Source of the DNA: Arcobacter aquimarinus | GTDB taxonomy: Bacteria; Campylobacterota; Campylobacteria; Campylobacterales; Arcobacteraceae | Reading direction: 5' to 3' | DNA: 64,000 nucleotides | Assembly: GCF_013177635.1 (NCBI RefSeq) | Contig: NZ_CP030944.1 | Coordinates: 558,001-622,000, forward strand | Part shown: positions 34,967 to 45,600 of the stretch, one piece after another | Numbering within the stretch: the stretch's first letter is position 1 | Layout: every line of letters begins with the position of its first letter | Position numbers and translations under genes: made by a program | The notes under the pieces: generated by a model | The model's database searches: none | What the model was told of the DNA's origin: nothing | What the model saw: only the letters and a program-made list of their open reading frames with translations

Positions 34967-35755
34967 ATGAAAAAAATAGGTAAAGTTTTTTCTTTGTTAA
35001 GATATCCAGTTAAATCTATGCAAGGAGAAAATTTAAAACAAACTATAATCACTGAAAAAGGTTTATTAGGTGATCGCTCTTATGCATTAATTGATATAAA
35101 AAGTAAAAAAATAATAAGTGCTAAAAATCCTAGAAAATGGCCAAATATTTTTAAATATAGTTCAAGTTTTTTAGAAGAACCAACACTTAATAAAATTCCA
35201 AATATAGAGATTAAATTACCTGATAAATCAGTATTGTCAAGTTCCCAAAATGATATTAATGAAATATTATCTAAAAACTTTAATTCAGATATTAGACTAT
35301 CCTCAAATGTTCCAAATGATGCAAAACTAGAAGGTTTATTTGATGATTCTATACTTGATGTTATTATGCCTGAAGGTACATTTTTTGATATTGGAATAAT
35401 ACATTTATTAACAACTTCAACTATATCTAAACTAGAAGAATTATATAAAGAAGGAGATTTTAATATTAATAGATTTAGACCAAATATTATTATTCAATTA
35501 GATTCAAAAGAAAAAGATTTTGTTGAAAATAACTGGGTAGGTAAAAAAATATATATAGGAGAAGAGGTTATTTTAAAAATAAAACAGTCAACAAGTAGAT
35601 GTGTGATGACTACATTAGAACAAGAAAATTTACCAAAAGATATAAATATATTAAAAACCATTAAAAAAAGTAATGATGGAAAAGTAGGAATTTATGCAGA
35701 TGTTATTAAAACAGGAATAATAAAATTAAACGATTCTATTTTGGTAGAAGAATAA
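34967..35755 (+). CDS. MOSC-domain protein
   Basis: 262 residues. N-terminal MOSC beta-barrel domain (LLRYPVKSMQGENL, then GLLGDRSYALID) and the MOSC core with FNINRFRPNIIIQL and the cysteine in STSRCVMTTLEQ. MOSC proteins are sulfur carriers or molybdenum-cofactor-related enzymes (as in YcbX/YiiM and the mARC reductases). The conserved cysteine is present. ATG start behind AGGAG. The next gene follows after 9 bp. Confidence 0.9.
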   Translation: MKKIGKVFSLLRYPVKSMQGENLKQTIITEKGLLGDRSYALIDIKSKKIISAKNPRKWPNIFKYSSSFLEEPTLNKIPNIEIKLPDKSVLSSSQNDINEILSKNFNSDIRLSSNVPNDAKLEGLFDDSILDVIMPEGTFFDIGIIHLLTTSTISKLEELYKEGDFNINRFRPNIIIQLDSKEKDFVENNWVGKKIYIGEEVILKIKQSTSRCVMTTLEQENLPKDINILKTIKKSNDGKVGIYADVIKTGIIKLNDSILVEE

Positions 35756-35764
35756 GATACAAAA

Positions 35765-36148
35765 ATGAAATATAATAATATTATAGAAATTGAATATAAC
35801 GATTATATAAATGGTAAATCTATAAAAAAAGTGTTTGAATTAGAGAAAAATTTAATAAAAGAAGATTATTCTGAATCATCACTTTTTGTTTCAAAAGTTG
35901 AAGGTGAATCTATGCAACCTTTAATAAAAGATAATGCCTTCGTTATTGCAGATTTATCTAAGAAAGAATTTATAAATGAAGATATTTTTTTAATTTTCAA
36001 AGAAAATAAAATGTGGATAAAAAAAGCATTTATACTAAATGAAGAAGAGCTTTTTGTATCAATAAATCCAAAGTTTTCTCATTTAAAATATAAAAAAGAA
36101 GATTGTAGAATAATTGCAAAAGTTTTATTGTTTTTTAATGACGCTTAA
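35765..36148 (+). CDS. S24/LexA-type peptidase domain without a DNA-binding domain
   Basis: 127 residues. The S24 core is present: VSKVEGESMQPLIKDNAFVIAD with the catalytic serine in GESM, and the lysine in MWIKKAFI. The first 40 residues are not a helix-turn-helix, so it is not a normal repressor. It follows the MOSC gene by 9 bp. It could be a stand-alone peptidase, an anti-repressor-like partner, or a remnant of a longer regulator. Confidence 0.75.
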   Translation: MKYNNIIEIEYNDYINGKSIKKVFELEKNLIKEDYSESSLFVSKVEGESMQPLIKDNAFVIADLSKKEFINEDIFLIFKENKMWIKKAFILNEEELFVSINPKFSHLKYKKEDCRIIAKVLLFFNDA

Positions 36149-36200
36149 AACTATTATATAAATAATATTTACAAGAATTACTCAAAAAGAATTATTTAGC

Positions 36201-36206
36201 TATAAT
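36201..36206 (+). promoter_or_regulatory. -10 element for cvfB-like gene
   Basis: TATAAT 37 bp upstream of the ATG at 36243. Confidence 0.5.
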
Positions 36207-36242
36207 CAATAAGCAAATATAAAAAGAAACGGAAAAACCAAA

Positions 36243-37082
36243 ATGAATAAAAAACAAATAAACGAACACATTTATGTGGGAGAGTTAAATACTCTTGTAG
36301 TAAATAGAGTTAGTGAACCTGGAATCTACTTAATAAGTGGTGATGAAACGGAAGTATTATTACCAAATGCTTATGTAAATAAATCTATGGAAATAGGAAG
36401 TTCTTTAGATGTATTTATTTACACAGATAGTGAAGATAGACTTGTTTCAACTACACTAAAACCTTATGTATATTTATATGAATTTGGATTTTTAGAAGTA
36501 GTTGATAATATGAAGTTTGGCTCTTTTGTAGATATTGGATTACCAAAACATATTTTAGTTCCAAAAAATAAACAAAAGGGAACTTTTGAAGTAGGAAAAA
36601 GAAAAGTTTTACAACTTTTACTTGATGAAAAAACTAATAGATTGATAGCTTCTGAAAAATTTGAATTATTAAAAGAGATAAAAGATTTAGAGAAAAATAC
36701 TGAGGTAGAAATAATTCTTTATTCAAAAACACCCCTTGGTTACAAAGTTATAGTAAATAATTCTTATGAGGGAATGATTTATCACACAGAAATTTTTGAA
36801 AATTTAAAAATAGGTGATAAACGAAGAGCTTATATAAAACAAATAAGAGCTGATAACAAACTTGATATCTCTTTACAAAAAATAGGTGTTAAGCCTTCAG
36901 GAGATAAAGTTTTTGATATATTAGTTCAAAGTGGTGGAAAGTTAGATTTTACTTATAAAAGTGAAGCTGATGAAATAAAAGAGAAATTTGGTTTAAGTAA
37001 AAAAGCTTTTAAAGCATCTTTAACAAAATTGATTGCTGAAGATAAAATAATCCTTGAAGAGAGTTGTATTAGAGTCAAATAG
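36243..37082 (+). CDS. cvfB: S1-like RNA-binding protein, CvfB/YitL family
   Basis: 279 residues. Repeated S1-like beta-barrel modules (LYEFGFLEVVDNMKFGSFVDIGLPKHILVPK, then GMIYHTEIFENLKIGDKRRAYIKQIR) and a C-terminal winged helix (EIKEKFGLSKKAFKASLTKLI). This order, S1 modules then winged helix, is that of CvfB, an RNA-binding regulator. Single gene with its own promoter. ATG start. Confidence 0.85.
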   Translation: MNKKQINEHIYVGELNTLVVNRVSEPGIYLISGDETEVLLPNAYVNKSMEIGSSLDVFIYTDSEDRLVSTTLKPYVYLYEFGFLEVVDNMKFGSFVDIGLPKHILVPKNKQKGTFEVGKRKVLQLLLDEKTNRLIASEKFELLKEIKDLEKNTEVEIILYSKTPLGYKVIVNNSYEGMIYHTEIFENLKIGDKRRAYIKQIRADNKLDISLQKIGVKPSGDKVFDILVQSGGKLDFTYKSEADEIKEKFGLSKKAFKASLTKLIAEDKIILEESCIRVK

Positions 37083-37144
37083 TAACATTTAAAAAGGATA
37101 AAACTTGATTGCAAATAATTAAGAGTAAATTTATCCTATTTAAT

Positions 37145-37150
37145 TATAAT
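37145..37150 (+). promoter_or_regulatory. -10 element for tpx
   Basis: TATAAT 33 bp upstream of the tpx ATG. Confidence 0.5.
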
Positions 37151-37182
37151 TGCAAAATATTTTAAAAATTAAGGAAAATAAA

Positions 37183-37719
37183 ATGGCAACAACAAAATTA
37201 AAAGGTAATGAAGTTACTTTAAGTGGTACAGATGTAAATGTAGGAGATATTGCTCCTGTTGTAACAGTAGTAGCTGGTGATTTATCAGATGTTCAAATTG
37301 GTGGACAAAATGGAAAAGCTCAAATCGTAGTAGTAGTTCCTTCTTTAGATACAGCTGTTTGTGCGGCTGAAACTAGAAAATTCAATGAAGAAGCTGCAAA
37401 AGTTGATAATGCTGAAGTAATCGTAGTTTCTATGGATTTACCATTTGCAATGAAAAGATTTTGTACAACTGAAGGAATCGAAAACTTAAAAGTTGGCTCT
37501 GATTTTAGAGCAAAAGCTTTCGCAAAATCTTATGGTGTTTTAATTTCAAGTGGAGCATTAGCAGGTGTTGCTTGTAGAGCTGTATTTGTTATTAATGCTT
37601 CTGGAAAAATTACTTATAAAGAAATTTGCCCTGAAATTACAGAAGAGCCAAATTATGAAGCAGCATTAAATGCAGCAAAAGATGCAACTTCAACTTCTTG
37701 TTGTGGAACTTGTCATTAA
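37183..37719 (+). CDS. tpx: Thiol peroxidase (atypical 2-Cys peroxiredoxin)
   Basis: 178 residues. Peroxidatic cysteine in VVPSLDTAVCAAETRKF and resolving cysteine in FAMKRFCTTEGIENL, both as in Tpx. It reduces hydroperoxides in the cytoplasm or periplasm using thioredoxin. ATG at 37183 follows AAGGA by seven bases; an upstream in-frame TTG at 37150 lacks a site. The protein is about ten residues longer than usual and ends in a cysteine-rich tail TSCCGTCH not found in standard Tpx. Confidence 0.95.
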   Translation: MATTKLKGNEVTLSGTDVNVGDIAPVVTVVAGDLSDVQIGGQNGKAQIVVVVPSLDTAVCAAETRKFNEEAAKVDNAEVIVVSMDLPFAMKRFCTTEGIENLKVGSDFRAKAFAKSYGVLISSGALAGVACRAVFVINASGKITYKEICPEITEEPNYEAALNAAKDATSTSCCGTCH

Positions 37720-37724
37720 TCATT

Positions 37725-37754
37725 AAAAAAAGTCACAATTTTGTGACTTTTTTT
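37725..37754 (+). terminator. Rho-independent terminator after tpx
   Basis: AAAAAAAGTCACAA (37725-37738) and its complement (37741-37754) with a TT loop; the second arm ends in seven Ts. Confidence 0.88.
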
Positions 37755-37822
37755 CTTCTTAACTTTAAACTTTCAAAACAGTAGTATAATAACAAACAGT
37801 AATTTTATTAATAGGAGTAATT

Positions 37823-38557
37823 ATGCTAACAAATCTACTTAAATTTTTATTATTTTCATTTTTAAGTTTACAAACTTTAAATGCTTCATCTGTTGTGAAT
37901 GATGGATTTGAAGAGTTAAAAAAAGGAAATGTTTTAGAAGCTGCGAATATTTTTTCAAATGCTTGTGATGCTGGTGCTAGTTCGGGTTGTTATAATTTAG
38001 GATTAATGTATTACAAAGGTAAAGATATAGCTCAAAACTATCCAAAAGCGGCAGAATTTTTCACAAAAGCTTGTGATGATGGGCATAATACGGCTTGTTA
38101 TAATTTAGCTTATATGTATCAAAATGCTCAAGGTGTAAGACTTGATTCTTTAAAAGCATTAGAACTTTATAAAAAAACTTGTCAAGCAGGAGTAAATGCA
38201 GCTTGTTACAATATAGCAAATATGTATGAAATTGCCGATGGAATAGAAAAAGATTTATTTAAAACAGTTGAATATTTAGTAAAAGCTTGTAATTTAAACC
38301 ATTCAAAAGCTTGTTATAATTTAGCAGTAAAATATAATAATGAAGATGGAGTTGAAAAAAATCCATTAAAAGCTGCAAATTTATACGAAAAGTCTTGTGA
38401 TTTAGGTTATTCAAATGCTTGTTATAATTTAGGTGTTATGTATTTAAATGGTGAGTATTTTACAAAAAATCAAGATTTAGCTTCTTCATTATTTAAAAAA
38501 GCTTGTGATATGAATTTGGATATTGCTTGTGAAGCGTATAAAAATTTAAATAATTAA
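37823..38557 (+). CDS. Secreted Sel1-repeat cysteine-rich protein (Hcp-like)
   Basis: 244 residues. Signal peptide 1-20 (cleavage likely after LNA). Six Sel1-type helical repeats of 36 residues, each with a pair of cysteines in the pattern ACDxGxxxxCYNL, as in the Helicobacter cysteine-rich proteins (HcpA and relatives) where each pair forms a disulfide. Probably periplasmic or secreted. Annotated in Helicobacter as beta-lactamase-like, but the actual role is unclear. Own promoter with TATAAT at 37785-37790. Confidence 0.9.
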   Translation: MLTNLLKFLLFSFLSLQTLNASSVVNDGFEELKKGNVLEAANIFSNACDAGASSGCYNLGLMYYKGKDIAQNYPKAAEFFTKACDDGHNTACYNLAYMYQNAQGVRLDSLKALELYKKTCQAGVNAACYNIANMYEIADGIEKDLFKTVEYLVKACNLNHSKACYNLAVKYNNEDGVEKNPLKAANLYEKSCDLGYSNACYNLGVMYLNGEYFTKNQDLASSLFKKACDMNLDIACEAYKNLNN

Positions 38558-38628
38558 AAAATCTTGTTTTAAATCAATGTTTTGATTTTTTATAACAGCT
38601 AAAATCTTCTAAAATTTTAGGAGATTTT

Positions 38629-39822
38629 ATGTTGTTAGCTTGGTATAAAAGGTTTTCTTCCCAACCACATCAGCCATTTTTTACAAGTGGTATTTTGTTT
38701 TTTTTACTTTTTATGATTTTATTTATTTTTTCATATTCAAATATTTTGTTTTTAGATAAATCTGTTTTAACTTATCATGCATATACTTTGATATTTGTAG
38801 TATTTATTCAGTTTTTTTTAGGATTTTTATTTGTTGTTTTTCCAAGATTTTTGATGCAAGCAGAGATTTTAGAAAAAGAGTATATGCAACAATTTTTTAT
38901 TTATTTTTTCTCAAGTTTTGGAATATTTCTAAGTTTAATTTTTTATTCAGAAATCACTTTTTTATTTCAAATTTGTTTATTGATTGCTCAAACTCTAAGT
39001 TTTAAACTACTTTATTCTATTCATAAAAAAAGTGTAATTCAAGTAAAAGATGACACAAAGTGGATTTTAATAGCTTTATTTGTAGGGCTTATTTCACATT
39101 TTTTATTTATTGTTTCAAATATAGATTTTAAATATTCATATTTTATTTCAAAAATAGCAATAAATAGTGGATTTTATATCTTTTTATTTATGATAGTTTT
39201 TACTATCTCTCAAAGAATGATTCCATTTTTTACCACAGCAAAAGCACCAAATTATAAAATTAATAAAAGTTCAAAACTTCTTGAAATAATCTTTTTTTTA
39301 TTGATTCTAAAAGTAATAATTTTATCTTTTGATAATCCTAAATTAAATCTAATAAGTGATATTCCTTTTTTCATAATAGTTACAAAAGAGCTTATAAAAT
39401 GGAAGCTTCCAATATTAAAAGTTCCTGCTATTATGTGGGTTTTATATATTGGGCTTTATTGGATTCCTATTGCTTTATTTATATCAATTATTGAGAGTTT
39501 GATGGCTTTTTATGATTCTTCATTTTATTTTGAAAAAGCTGTGATTCATACTATTGCTTTAGGATATTTTGTTACACTACTAATAGGTTTTGGGACTAGG
39601 GTTATTTTAGGACATTCAGGAACGACTCCTTTTGCAAACAAATTTGCAATATTTATATTTATTGTAATTCAGTTTGTAACAATACTTAGAATTTTCTCAT
39701 CTTTTAGTATGAATTTTGCTTTTGATTATCAAACTTTTATTAATTTAACAGCAATTGTTTTAGTAATAATTTTACTTTTATGGTCAAGTAAATATGTAAA
39801 AATTTTATTAAAAGGGAAATAG
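38629..39822 (+). CDS. nnrS: NnrS-family membrane protein
   Basis: 397 residues with about twelve hydrophobic helices. Family features are LGFLFVVFPRFLMQAEIL, TISQRMIPFFTTA and LGYFVTLLIGFGTRVILGHSG. NnrS is a heme- and copper-containing inner-membrane protein tied to nitric oxide tolerance. ATG start behind AGGAG. The next gene, msrP, has its own promoter. Confidence 0.85.
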   Translation: MLLAWYKRFSSQPHQPFFTSGILFFLLFMILFIFSYSNILFLDKSVLTYHAYTLIFVVFIQFFLGFLFVVFPRFLMQAEILEKEYMQQFFIYFFSSFGIFLSLIFYSEITFLFQICLLIAQTLSFKLLYSIHKKSVIQVKDDTKWILIALFVGLISHFLFIVSNIDFKYSYFISKIAINSGFYIFLFMIVFTISQRMIPFFTTAKAPNYKINKSSKLLEIIFFLLILKVIILSFDNPKLNLISDIPFFIIVTKELIKWKLPILKVPAIMWVLYIGLYWIPIALFISIIESLMAFYDSSFYFEKAVIHTIALGYFVTLLIGFGTRVILGHSGTTPFANKFAIFIFIVIQFVTILRIFSSFSMNFAFDYQTFINLTAIVLVIILLLWSSKYVKILLKGK

Positions 39823-39856
39823 ATTTTATATAAACACATCCTTTACAAAAAACTTT

Positions 39857-39862
39857 TATAAT
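39857..39862 (+). promoter_or_regulatory. -10 element for msrPQ
   Basis: TATAAT 30 bp upstream of the msrP ATG. Confidence 0.45.
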
Positions 39863-39891
39863 TGCACCAAGATTAAAAAAGGATGTGTTAA

Positions 39892-40851
39892 ATGAATATC
39901 ATTAAAAAAAAATCTTGGCAAATAAATGAAAATTTAGTAACACCAAAAGAGTTATTTGAAAAAAGAAGAAATTTTATAAAACTTGGTGCTGCTGCTCTTG
40001 TTTCAACTGGTTCAATAATGCAACTTTTAGCAAATGAGAAATTACCTGTACAAACTTTAAAATATATAAAAGATGAAAATAAAAATAATTTAAAATTAAA
40101 TAGTTATGAACAAATAACTTCTCACAATAATTTCTATGAATTTACAACAAATCAAAGTGCTGTAAAACATATGGCTCATACTTTAAAAACTGAAGATTGG
40201 AGAGTGAAAATTGATGGTTTAGTTGAAAATCCTATGGAGATTAATTTAGATGATTTAACAAAAATGTTTCAATTAGAAGAGAGAATTTATAGATTTAGAT
40301 GTGTTGAAGGTTGGTCTATGGTTGTTCCTTGGAATGGATTTTCTCTTTCTAGTTTAATAAAAAAAGTAAAACCACTTTCAAATGCAAAATATTTAAAGTT
40401 TGAAACTTTGGTTGACTCAAATTCTTTTCCTGACCAAAAAAGTAAAATGTTTGCAGCTTTGGATTATCCTTATGTTGAAGGTTTAAGAATAGATGAAGCT
40501 ATGAATGATTTATCATTTTTAGCTATTGGATTATATGGTGAAAATTTACCAAAGCAAAACGGTGCTCCAATTAGATTAGTAGTTCCATGGAAATATGGTT
40601 TTAAATCTATAAAATCAATAGTAAAAATATCATTTTTGGAAAATGAACCTTTAAATACATGGCAAAAAATGGCTTCAAATGAATATGGATTTTATGCAAA
40701 TGTAAATCCAAATGTTGACCATCCAAGATGGTCTCAAAAAAAAGAGAGAGTTTTAGGAAGTTTCTTAAAGCAAAACACTTTGATGTTTAATGGTTATGAA
40801 AATGAAGTAGCATCTTTATATGCTGGTATGGATTTAAGAAAGAATTTTTAA
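39892..40851 (+). CDS. msrP: Periplasmic methionine sulfoxide reductase, molybdopterin subunit
   Basis: 319 residues. Twin-arginine signal [19 protein letters not shown] near residues 23-43 and an oxidoreductase molybdopterin domain. The molybdenum-ligating cysteine is in [18 protein letters not shown], and [16 protein letters not shown] is the cofactor-binding region typical of YedY/MsrP. It repairs oxidised methionines in periplasmic proteins. The next gene, msrQ, supplies electrons; the two abut. Confidence 0.93.
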   Translation: MNIIKKKSWQINENLVTPKELFEKRRNFIKLGAAALVSTGSIMQLLANEKLPVQTLKYIKDENKNNLKLNSYEQITSHNNFYEFTTNQSAVKHMAHTLKTEDWRVKIDGLVENPMEINLDDLTKMFQLEERIYRFRCVEGWSMVVPWNGFSLSSLIKKVKPLSNAKYLKFETLVDSNSFPDQKSKMFAALDYPYVEGLRIDEAMNDLSFLAIGLYGENLPKQNGAPIRLVVPWKYGFKSIKSIVKISFLENEPLNTWQKMASNEYGFYANVNPNVDHPRWSQKKERVLGSFLKQNTLMFNGYENEVASLYAGMDLRKNF

Positions 40852-41411
40852 TGAAAAGATTAGTTATATATTTAGTCACCTTTTTACCTTTTGTTTATTT
40901 ATCAACTAGACTATTTATATTTGAAAATGTTAATGACCCAATTAAATATATTTATACAATAACAGGAGTAACAGCAACTGTTATTTTATTTTTTTCTATA
41001 ATTATCTCTTTAATAAAAGAGAAAATAAATTTAATGAAATATCGAAAAGAAGTAGGGCTTATAGGATTCTTTTATAGTTTTTTACATCTTTTAAATTTTG
41101 TTATTTTTGATGCTTCTTTTGATTTGGTTTTTATTTTAGAACAAACTTTAGAAAAGCCTTTTATTTATCTTGGAATGATTGCTTTTTTTATACTTTTATT
41201 TATGGCAATTACATCTACAAAACTATTATTTAAAAAATACAATAAATATCATAGATTTGTTTATTTATCATTGATTTTAATTACAATTCATTGGATAATG
41301 GCTCAAAAATCTTTGAATATAGAACAAATTATATATATTATTATGATTTTAATTATTGTGTATTATAAACTTTATCAATATATTTTAAGAAATAACAGAC
41401 TCAATATATAA
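40851..41411 (+). CDS. msrQ: Heme b membrane subunit of the methionine sulfoxide reductase
   Basis: 186 residues, six hydrophobic helices of the ferric-reductase-like family, with heme-ligand histidines in FLHLLNFVIFD and in HRFVYLSLILITIHWIMAQK. It passes quinol or flavin electrons to MsrP. Its ATG shares a base with the msrP stop. Confidence 0.9.
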   Translation: MKRLVIYLVTFLPFVYLSTRLFIFENVNDPIKYIYTITGVTATVILFFSIIISLIKEKINLMKYRKEVGLIGFFYSFLHLLNFVIFDASFDLVFILEQTLEKPFIYLGMIAFFILLFMAITSTKLLFKKYNKYHRFVYLSLILITIHWIMAQKSLNIEQIIYIIMILIIVYYKLYQYILRNNRLNI

Positions 41412-41435
41412 ATTTTAAAGAAAACTTATATAAGG

Positions 41436-41441
41436 TATAAT
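41436..41441 (+). promoter_or_regulatory. -10 element for the RND efflux operon
   Basis: TATAAT 29 bp upstream of the adaptor ATG. No clear operator palindrome and no adjacent repressor gene. Confidence 0.5.
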
Positions 41442-41469
41442 ATTTTTAATAAAATAAAAAAGGAAAGTT

Positions 41470-42597
41470 ATGTCTTGTAAAAATTTATTAAAACTGCCAA
41501 TAGTTTTGATTTTACTGCTTGTTTTTTGGGGATGTGAAAAAAAAGAAGAAAAAGAACTTGAAACTAAAGAGATAGAAAAAGTTGAAGTTGAAGTAAATAA
41601 AATAGTAAAAAAGGCATATCCTATTTGGGTTGATTTTTCAGGGAAAACTGAAGCTTTTAAAAATGTAGAAGTTACTTCAAGAGTTAGTGGAGAATTAAAA
41701 GAGATATATTTTAAAGCAGGAGATGAGGTAAAAAAAGATCAACTTTTGTTTAAAATAGATGATAGTCAATATAAAGCAATTTTAGAGCAAAAAATAGCTG
41801 GATTGCAAAAAGATGAAGCAAGTTTAAATCTTGCTATTTCAAATGTAAATAGATATAAACCTTTAGTAAAAGATGGTTTAGCTCCAAGAGAAAAATTAGA
41901 TGAATTAATCGCCACTCAAAAACAGCTTCAAGCTGTAGTAAATGCAAGTAAAGCAAGTATAAAACAAGCTACTTTAGATGTTGAATATACACAAATTAAA
42001 GCAACAATTGATGGAAAAATTGGACAAAATCTTTTAGATGTTGGTAATTTAGTAAATGCAACTTCAACTGTTCTTACAAAAATTGTAGATTCTAAAAAAT
42101 TATATGTTAATTTTAATCCAAGTGCTAATGAAGTATCTTTGATTAAAAAATATAAATCACAAGATAATCCAACAGTAAAAATAAAACTTGAAAATAATGA
42201 CTCAATAGAATTAAAAGGAAATATTGATTTTATTGATAATACTACAAATCAATCAACAGGTACAGTTTTAATGAGAGCAATAATTGAAAATGAAGATAAT
42301 ATTATTTTCCCTGGAACTTTTGTTGAAATAAAACTATTTATAACAGATGAAATCCCAGTTATTGCCGTTCATCCAAATACTTTAGGACAAAACCAACTAG
42401 GAACTTTTGTTTATGTTGTTAATGCAGAAAATAAATTGGAAATAAGACAAGTAGAAATTCAATATAGTAATGAAGATATTGCAATAATAAAAAGTGGTTT
42501 AAATGAAGGTGATGATGTAGTTGTAAGTGATATTACAAAACTTGGAAATGGAATAGCAGTTAATTCTACTGTTGTAGAAAATAAAATTAAAAATTAG
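41470..42597 (+). CDS. RND efflux periplasmic adaptor (membrane fusion protein)
   Basis: 375 residues. Lipoprotein signal with lipobox LLVFWGC near residue 22. Barrel-sandwich/lipoyl part with SRVSGELKEIYFKAGDEVKKDQLLFKID, a helical hairpin, then a second lipoyl half with DGKIGQNLLDVGNLV. It bridges the inner-membrane pump and outer-membrane channel. First gene of a three-gene operon. ATG start behind AGGAAAG. Confidence 0.93.
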   Translation: MSCKNLLKLPIVLILLLVFWGCEKKEEKELETKEIEKVEVEVNKIVKKAYPIWVDFSGKTEAFKNVEVTSRVSGELKEIYFKAGDEVKKDQLLFKIDDSQYKAILEQKIAGLQKDEASLNLAISNVNRYKPLVKDGLAPREKLDELIATQKQLQAVVNASKASIKQATLDVEYTQIKATIDGKIGQNLLDVGNLVNATSTVLTKIVDSKKLYVNFNPSANEVSLIKKYKSQDNPTVKIKLENNDSIELKGNIDFIDNTTNQSTGTVLMRAIIENEDNIIFPGTFVEIKLFITDEIPVIAVHPNTLGQNQLGTFVYVVNAENKLEIRQVEIQYSNEDIAIIKSGLNEGDDVVVSDITKLGNGIAVNSTVVENKIKN

Positions 42598-42606
42598 GAT
42601 TATAAA

Positions 42607-45600
42607 ATGTTTTCAATATTTTTTATAAAACGTCCTATTTTTGCAAAAGTTATCTCAATTTTTATTGTAATAGTAGGATTAATAGCTCTTTATTCTCTAC
42701 CTGTTGCTCAATTTCCTCAAATCACTCCACCAACTATTCAAGTTAGTGCTAAATATACAGGTGGAAGTGCTGATGCTGTTGAAAATTCAGTTACAAGAGT
42801 TTTAGAAGAGCAGTTAAATGGTGTTGAAGGTATGATTTATATGGATTCAACTTCTTCATCAGATGGAAATTCTACAATAAATTTATATTTTGAAACTGGA
42901 TATGATTTAAACATAGCTGCTATTGATGTACAAAATAGAGTAACTTTAGCAACTCCTAGTTTACCGGATAGTGTAAAACAGCAAGGGGTAACAACAAAGA
43001 AAAAATCTACTTCTATGGTACAAATCTTGACTTTAAAATCAGATGAGCCTTTACATGATGCTCTGTTTTTATCAAATTTTGCAAGTTTAAATATTGTTGA
43101 AGAGTTAAAAAGAATAGATGGAATAGGAGATGTTCAAAATCTAGGAGAGAGAAAATACTCTATGAGAATTTGGATTAATCCTGATAAATTATCAAATTTA
43201 GGACTTAATGTAAATCAAGTATCAAATGCTATAAAAGAACAAAATCTTCAAGTAGCACTTGGAACTATAGGTGCTTCTCCTATTGATACTTCAAATAAAT
43301 TTCAATATACATTAACTTCAAAAACAAGATTAACTTCTCAAAAAGAGTTTGAAGATATTATTATAAAAGAGAATAGTGATGGAAGTAAAGTAAGAATAAA
43401 AGATATTGCAAGGGTTGAATTAGGAGCAGAAAATTATGCTTGGAGTGCAACTTTAAACAATAATCCAACAGCATTATTAGGAATTTATCAACTTCCAGGA
43501 GCAAATGCTTTGGATGTTGCAAAAAAAGTTGAAGAAAAAATAGATGAACTATCAAAAAGATTTCCTCAAGGTTTAAAAGTTGAAGCAACTTATGATACAA
43601 CAAAGTTTGTTGAGGTATCTATAAAAGAAGTTATTATAACCCTTTTTGAAGCTCTAGTTTTAGTTTTATTTGTTGTATATTTCTTTTTACAATCATTTAG
43701 AACAACTATTATTCCAGCTATTGCAATTCCTGTATCTTTAATAGGAACTTTTGCCTTATTAATAGCTATGAATTTTTCTATTAATACTTTAACTCTTTTT
43801 GGTCTTATTTTAGCAATTGGTATTGTTGTTGATGATGCAATTATAGTAGTTGAAAATGTTGAGAGTAATCTAGAAAGAAATCCTAATATTAGTCTAAAAG
43901 ATGCAACTACAAGTGCTATGAAAGAAGTTTTCGCACCAGTTATTTCTACTACTTTAGTTTTATTAGCTGTATTTGTTCCTGTTACTTTTATTCCTGGAAT
44001 TTCAGGTGCTTTATACCAACAATTTGCCCTTACAATAGCCTTTGCTGTAATAATTTCATCAATAAATGCACTAACTTTATCACCTGCTTTATGTGCTACT
44101 ATTTTGAGAAGAAAAAAACAAAACGATAAAAAGAATTTTATTTTTACAGCTTTTGATAATGCTTTAGATAGATTTAAAATAGTTTATGAAAGTTTTTTAA
44201 GAAAGTTAATTAAATTTTGGTATGTTGTAGTACTTATTTATATTTTATTATTAGGTGCTACATATTTTGTATTTAAAGTATTACCAACTGGATTTATTCC
44301 TGATGAAGACCAAGGAACACTTCTAGCCTCTGTATCATTACAAGCTGGTACAACTTTAAATGTTAGTGAAGAAGTTAGTAAAAAAGTAACTGAAATTATC
44401 AAAAATACAGAAGGTGTAAAAGATGTTTTAACAATTACTGGATTTAGTGTAATTACAGGAGCAATTGATTCTTCAACTGCAACTATATTTATAGTTCTTG
44501 ATGATTGGGAAGATAGACAAAGTGAACAAACATCAATAAAAGCAATTACAGATTCTATAAATCAAAAAGCAAATGAACAGATAAATAATGCAAGTGTTAG
44601 AGTATTTAATATGCCTTCAATTCCTGGACTTTCAGCAGTTGGTGGTTTTGAGTTAAAACTACAAAATTTATCAGCTATGCCAATAGCTGAATTTGAATCT
44701 TATGCAAAAGATTTTATTACAAAATTAAATGAGGATAAAGCAATTATGATGGCATATACTTCATTTAATAGTAGTTATCCTCAATATTATGTGGATATAA
44801 ATAGAGATAAAGTTTCAGCTTTAAATATAAAATTAAATGATGTTTTCTCTGTTTTACAAAGTTATTTGGGTTCTTTATATGTAAATGATTTTAATAAATA
44901 TGGAAAAACATATAGAGTTTATATTCAAGCTGATCAAAATTTTAGATCAAACAAAAATTCAATTGAAAACTATTTTGTTCAAAATAAAGATGGAGAAAAT
45001 GTTCCTTTAAGCACTATTGTAGATATAAAACAAGTAAGTGGAGTAAATACAATCACTCATTTTAATTCATATCAAAGTATCGCAATAAATGGTATTCATA
45101 ATATCAAAGAAGGATATAGTTCAGGAGATGCTATAAAAGCCTTAGAAAAGATAGCTCAAGCAAACTTACCAAGCACTATTGGTTATGAATTATCAGGAAT
45201 GAGTTTACAAGAAAAAGAAGCAGGAAATGCAGCTGTTTATATTTTTTTATTATCACTTTTAATGGTATTTCTATTCTTAGCTGCACAATATGAATCTTGG
45301 ATGATGCCTTTGATGATTATGTTACCAATTCCTGCTGTTATGTTTGGAGCTTTGGGAGCTAATATGTTTGCTGGTTTATTAAATAATACATATACTCAAA
45401 TAGGGTTGGTTTTATTAATAGGAATGTCCTCTAAAAATGCTATTTTGATTATAGAATTTGCAAAAGAATTAAGAGAAAAAGGTGAAACTATCATAGATGC
45501 TGCTATAAAAGCTTCTATTTTAAGATTAAGAGCCATTTTAATGACAATTTTTTCTTTTTTATTAGGAATTTTACCTTTAGTATTTGCAAGTGGAGCTGGT

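Noticed and set aside
37150-37182. Upstream TTG extension of tpx
   Set aside because: It overlaps the -10 box and has no ribosome-binding site; ATG 37183 follows AAGGA and matches the family start.
37700-37716. CGTCH at the Tpx C-terminus as a heme c attachment site
   Set aside because: No signal peptide is present, so the cytochrome c maturation machinery would not reach it; kept only as a cysteine-rich tail.
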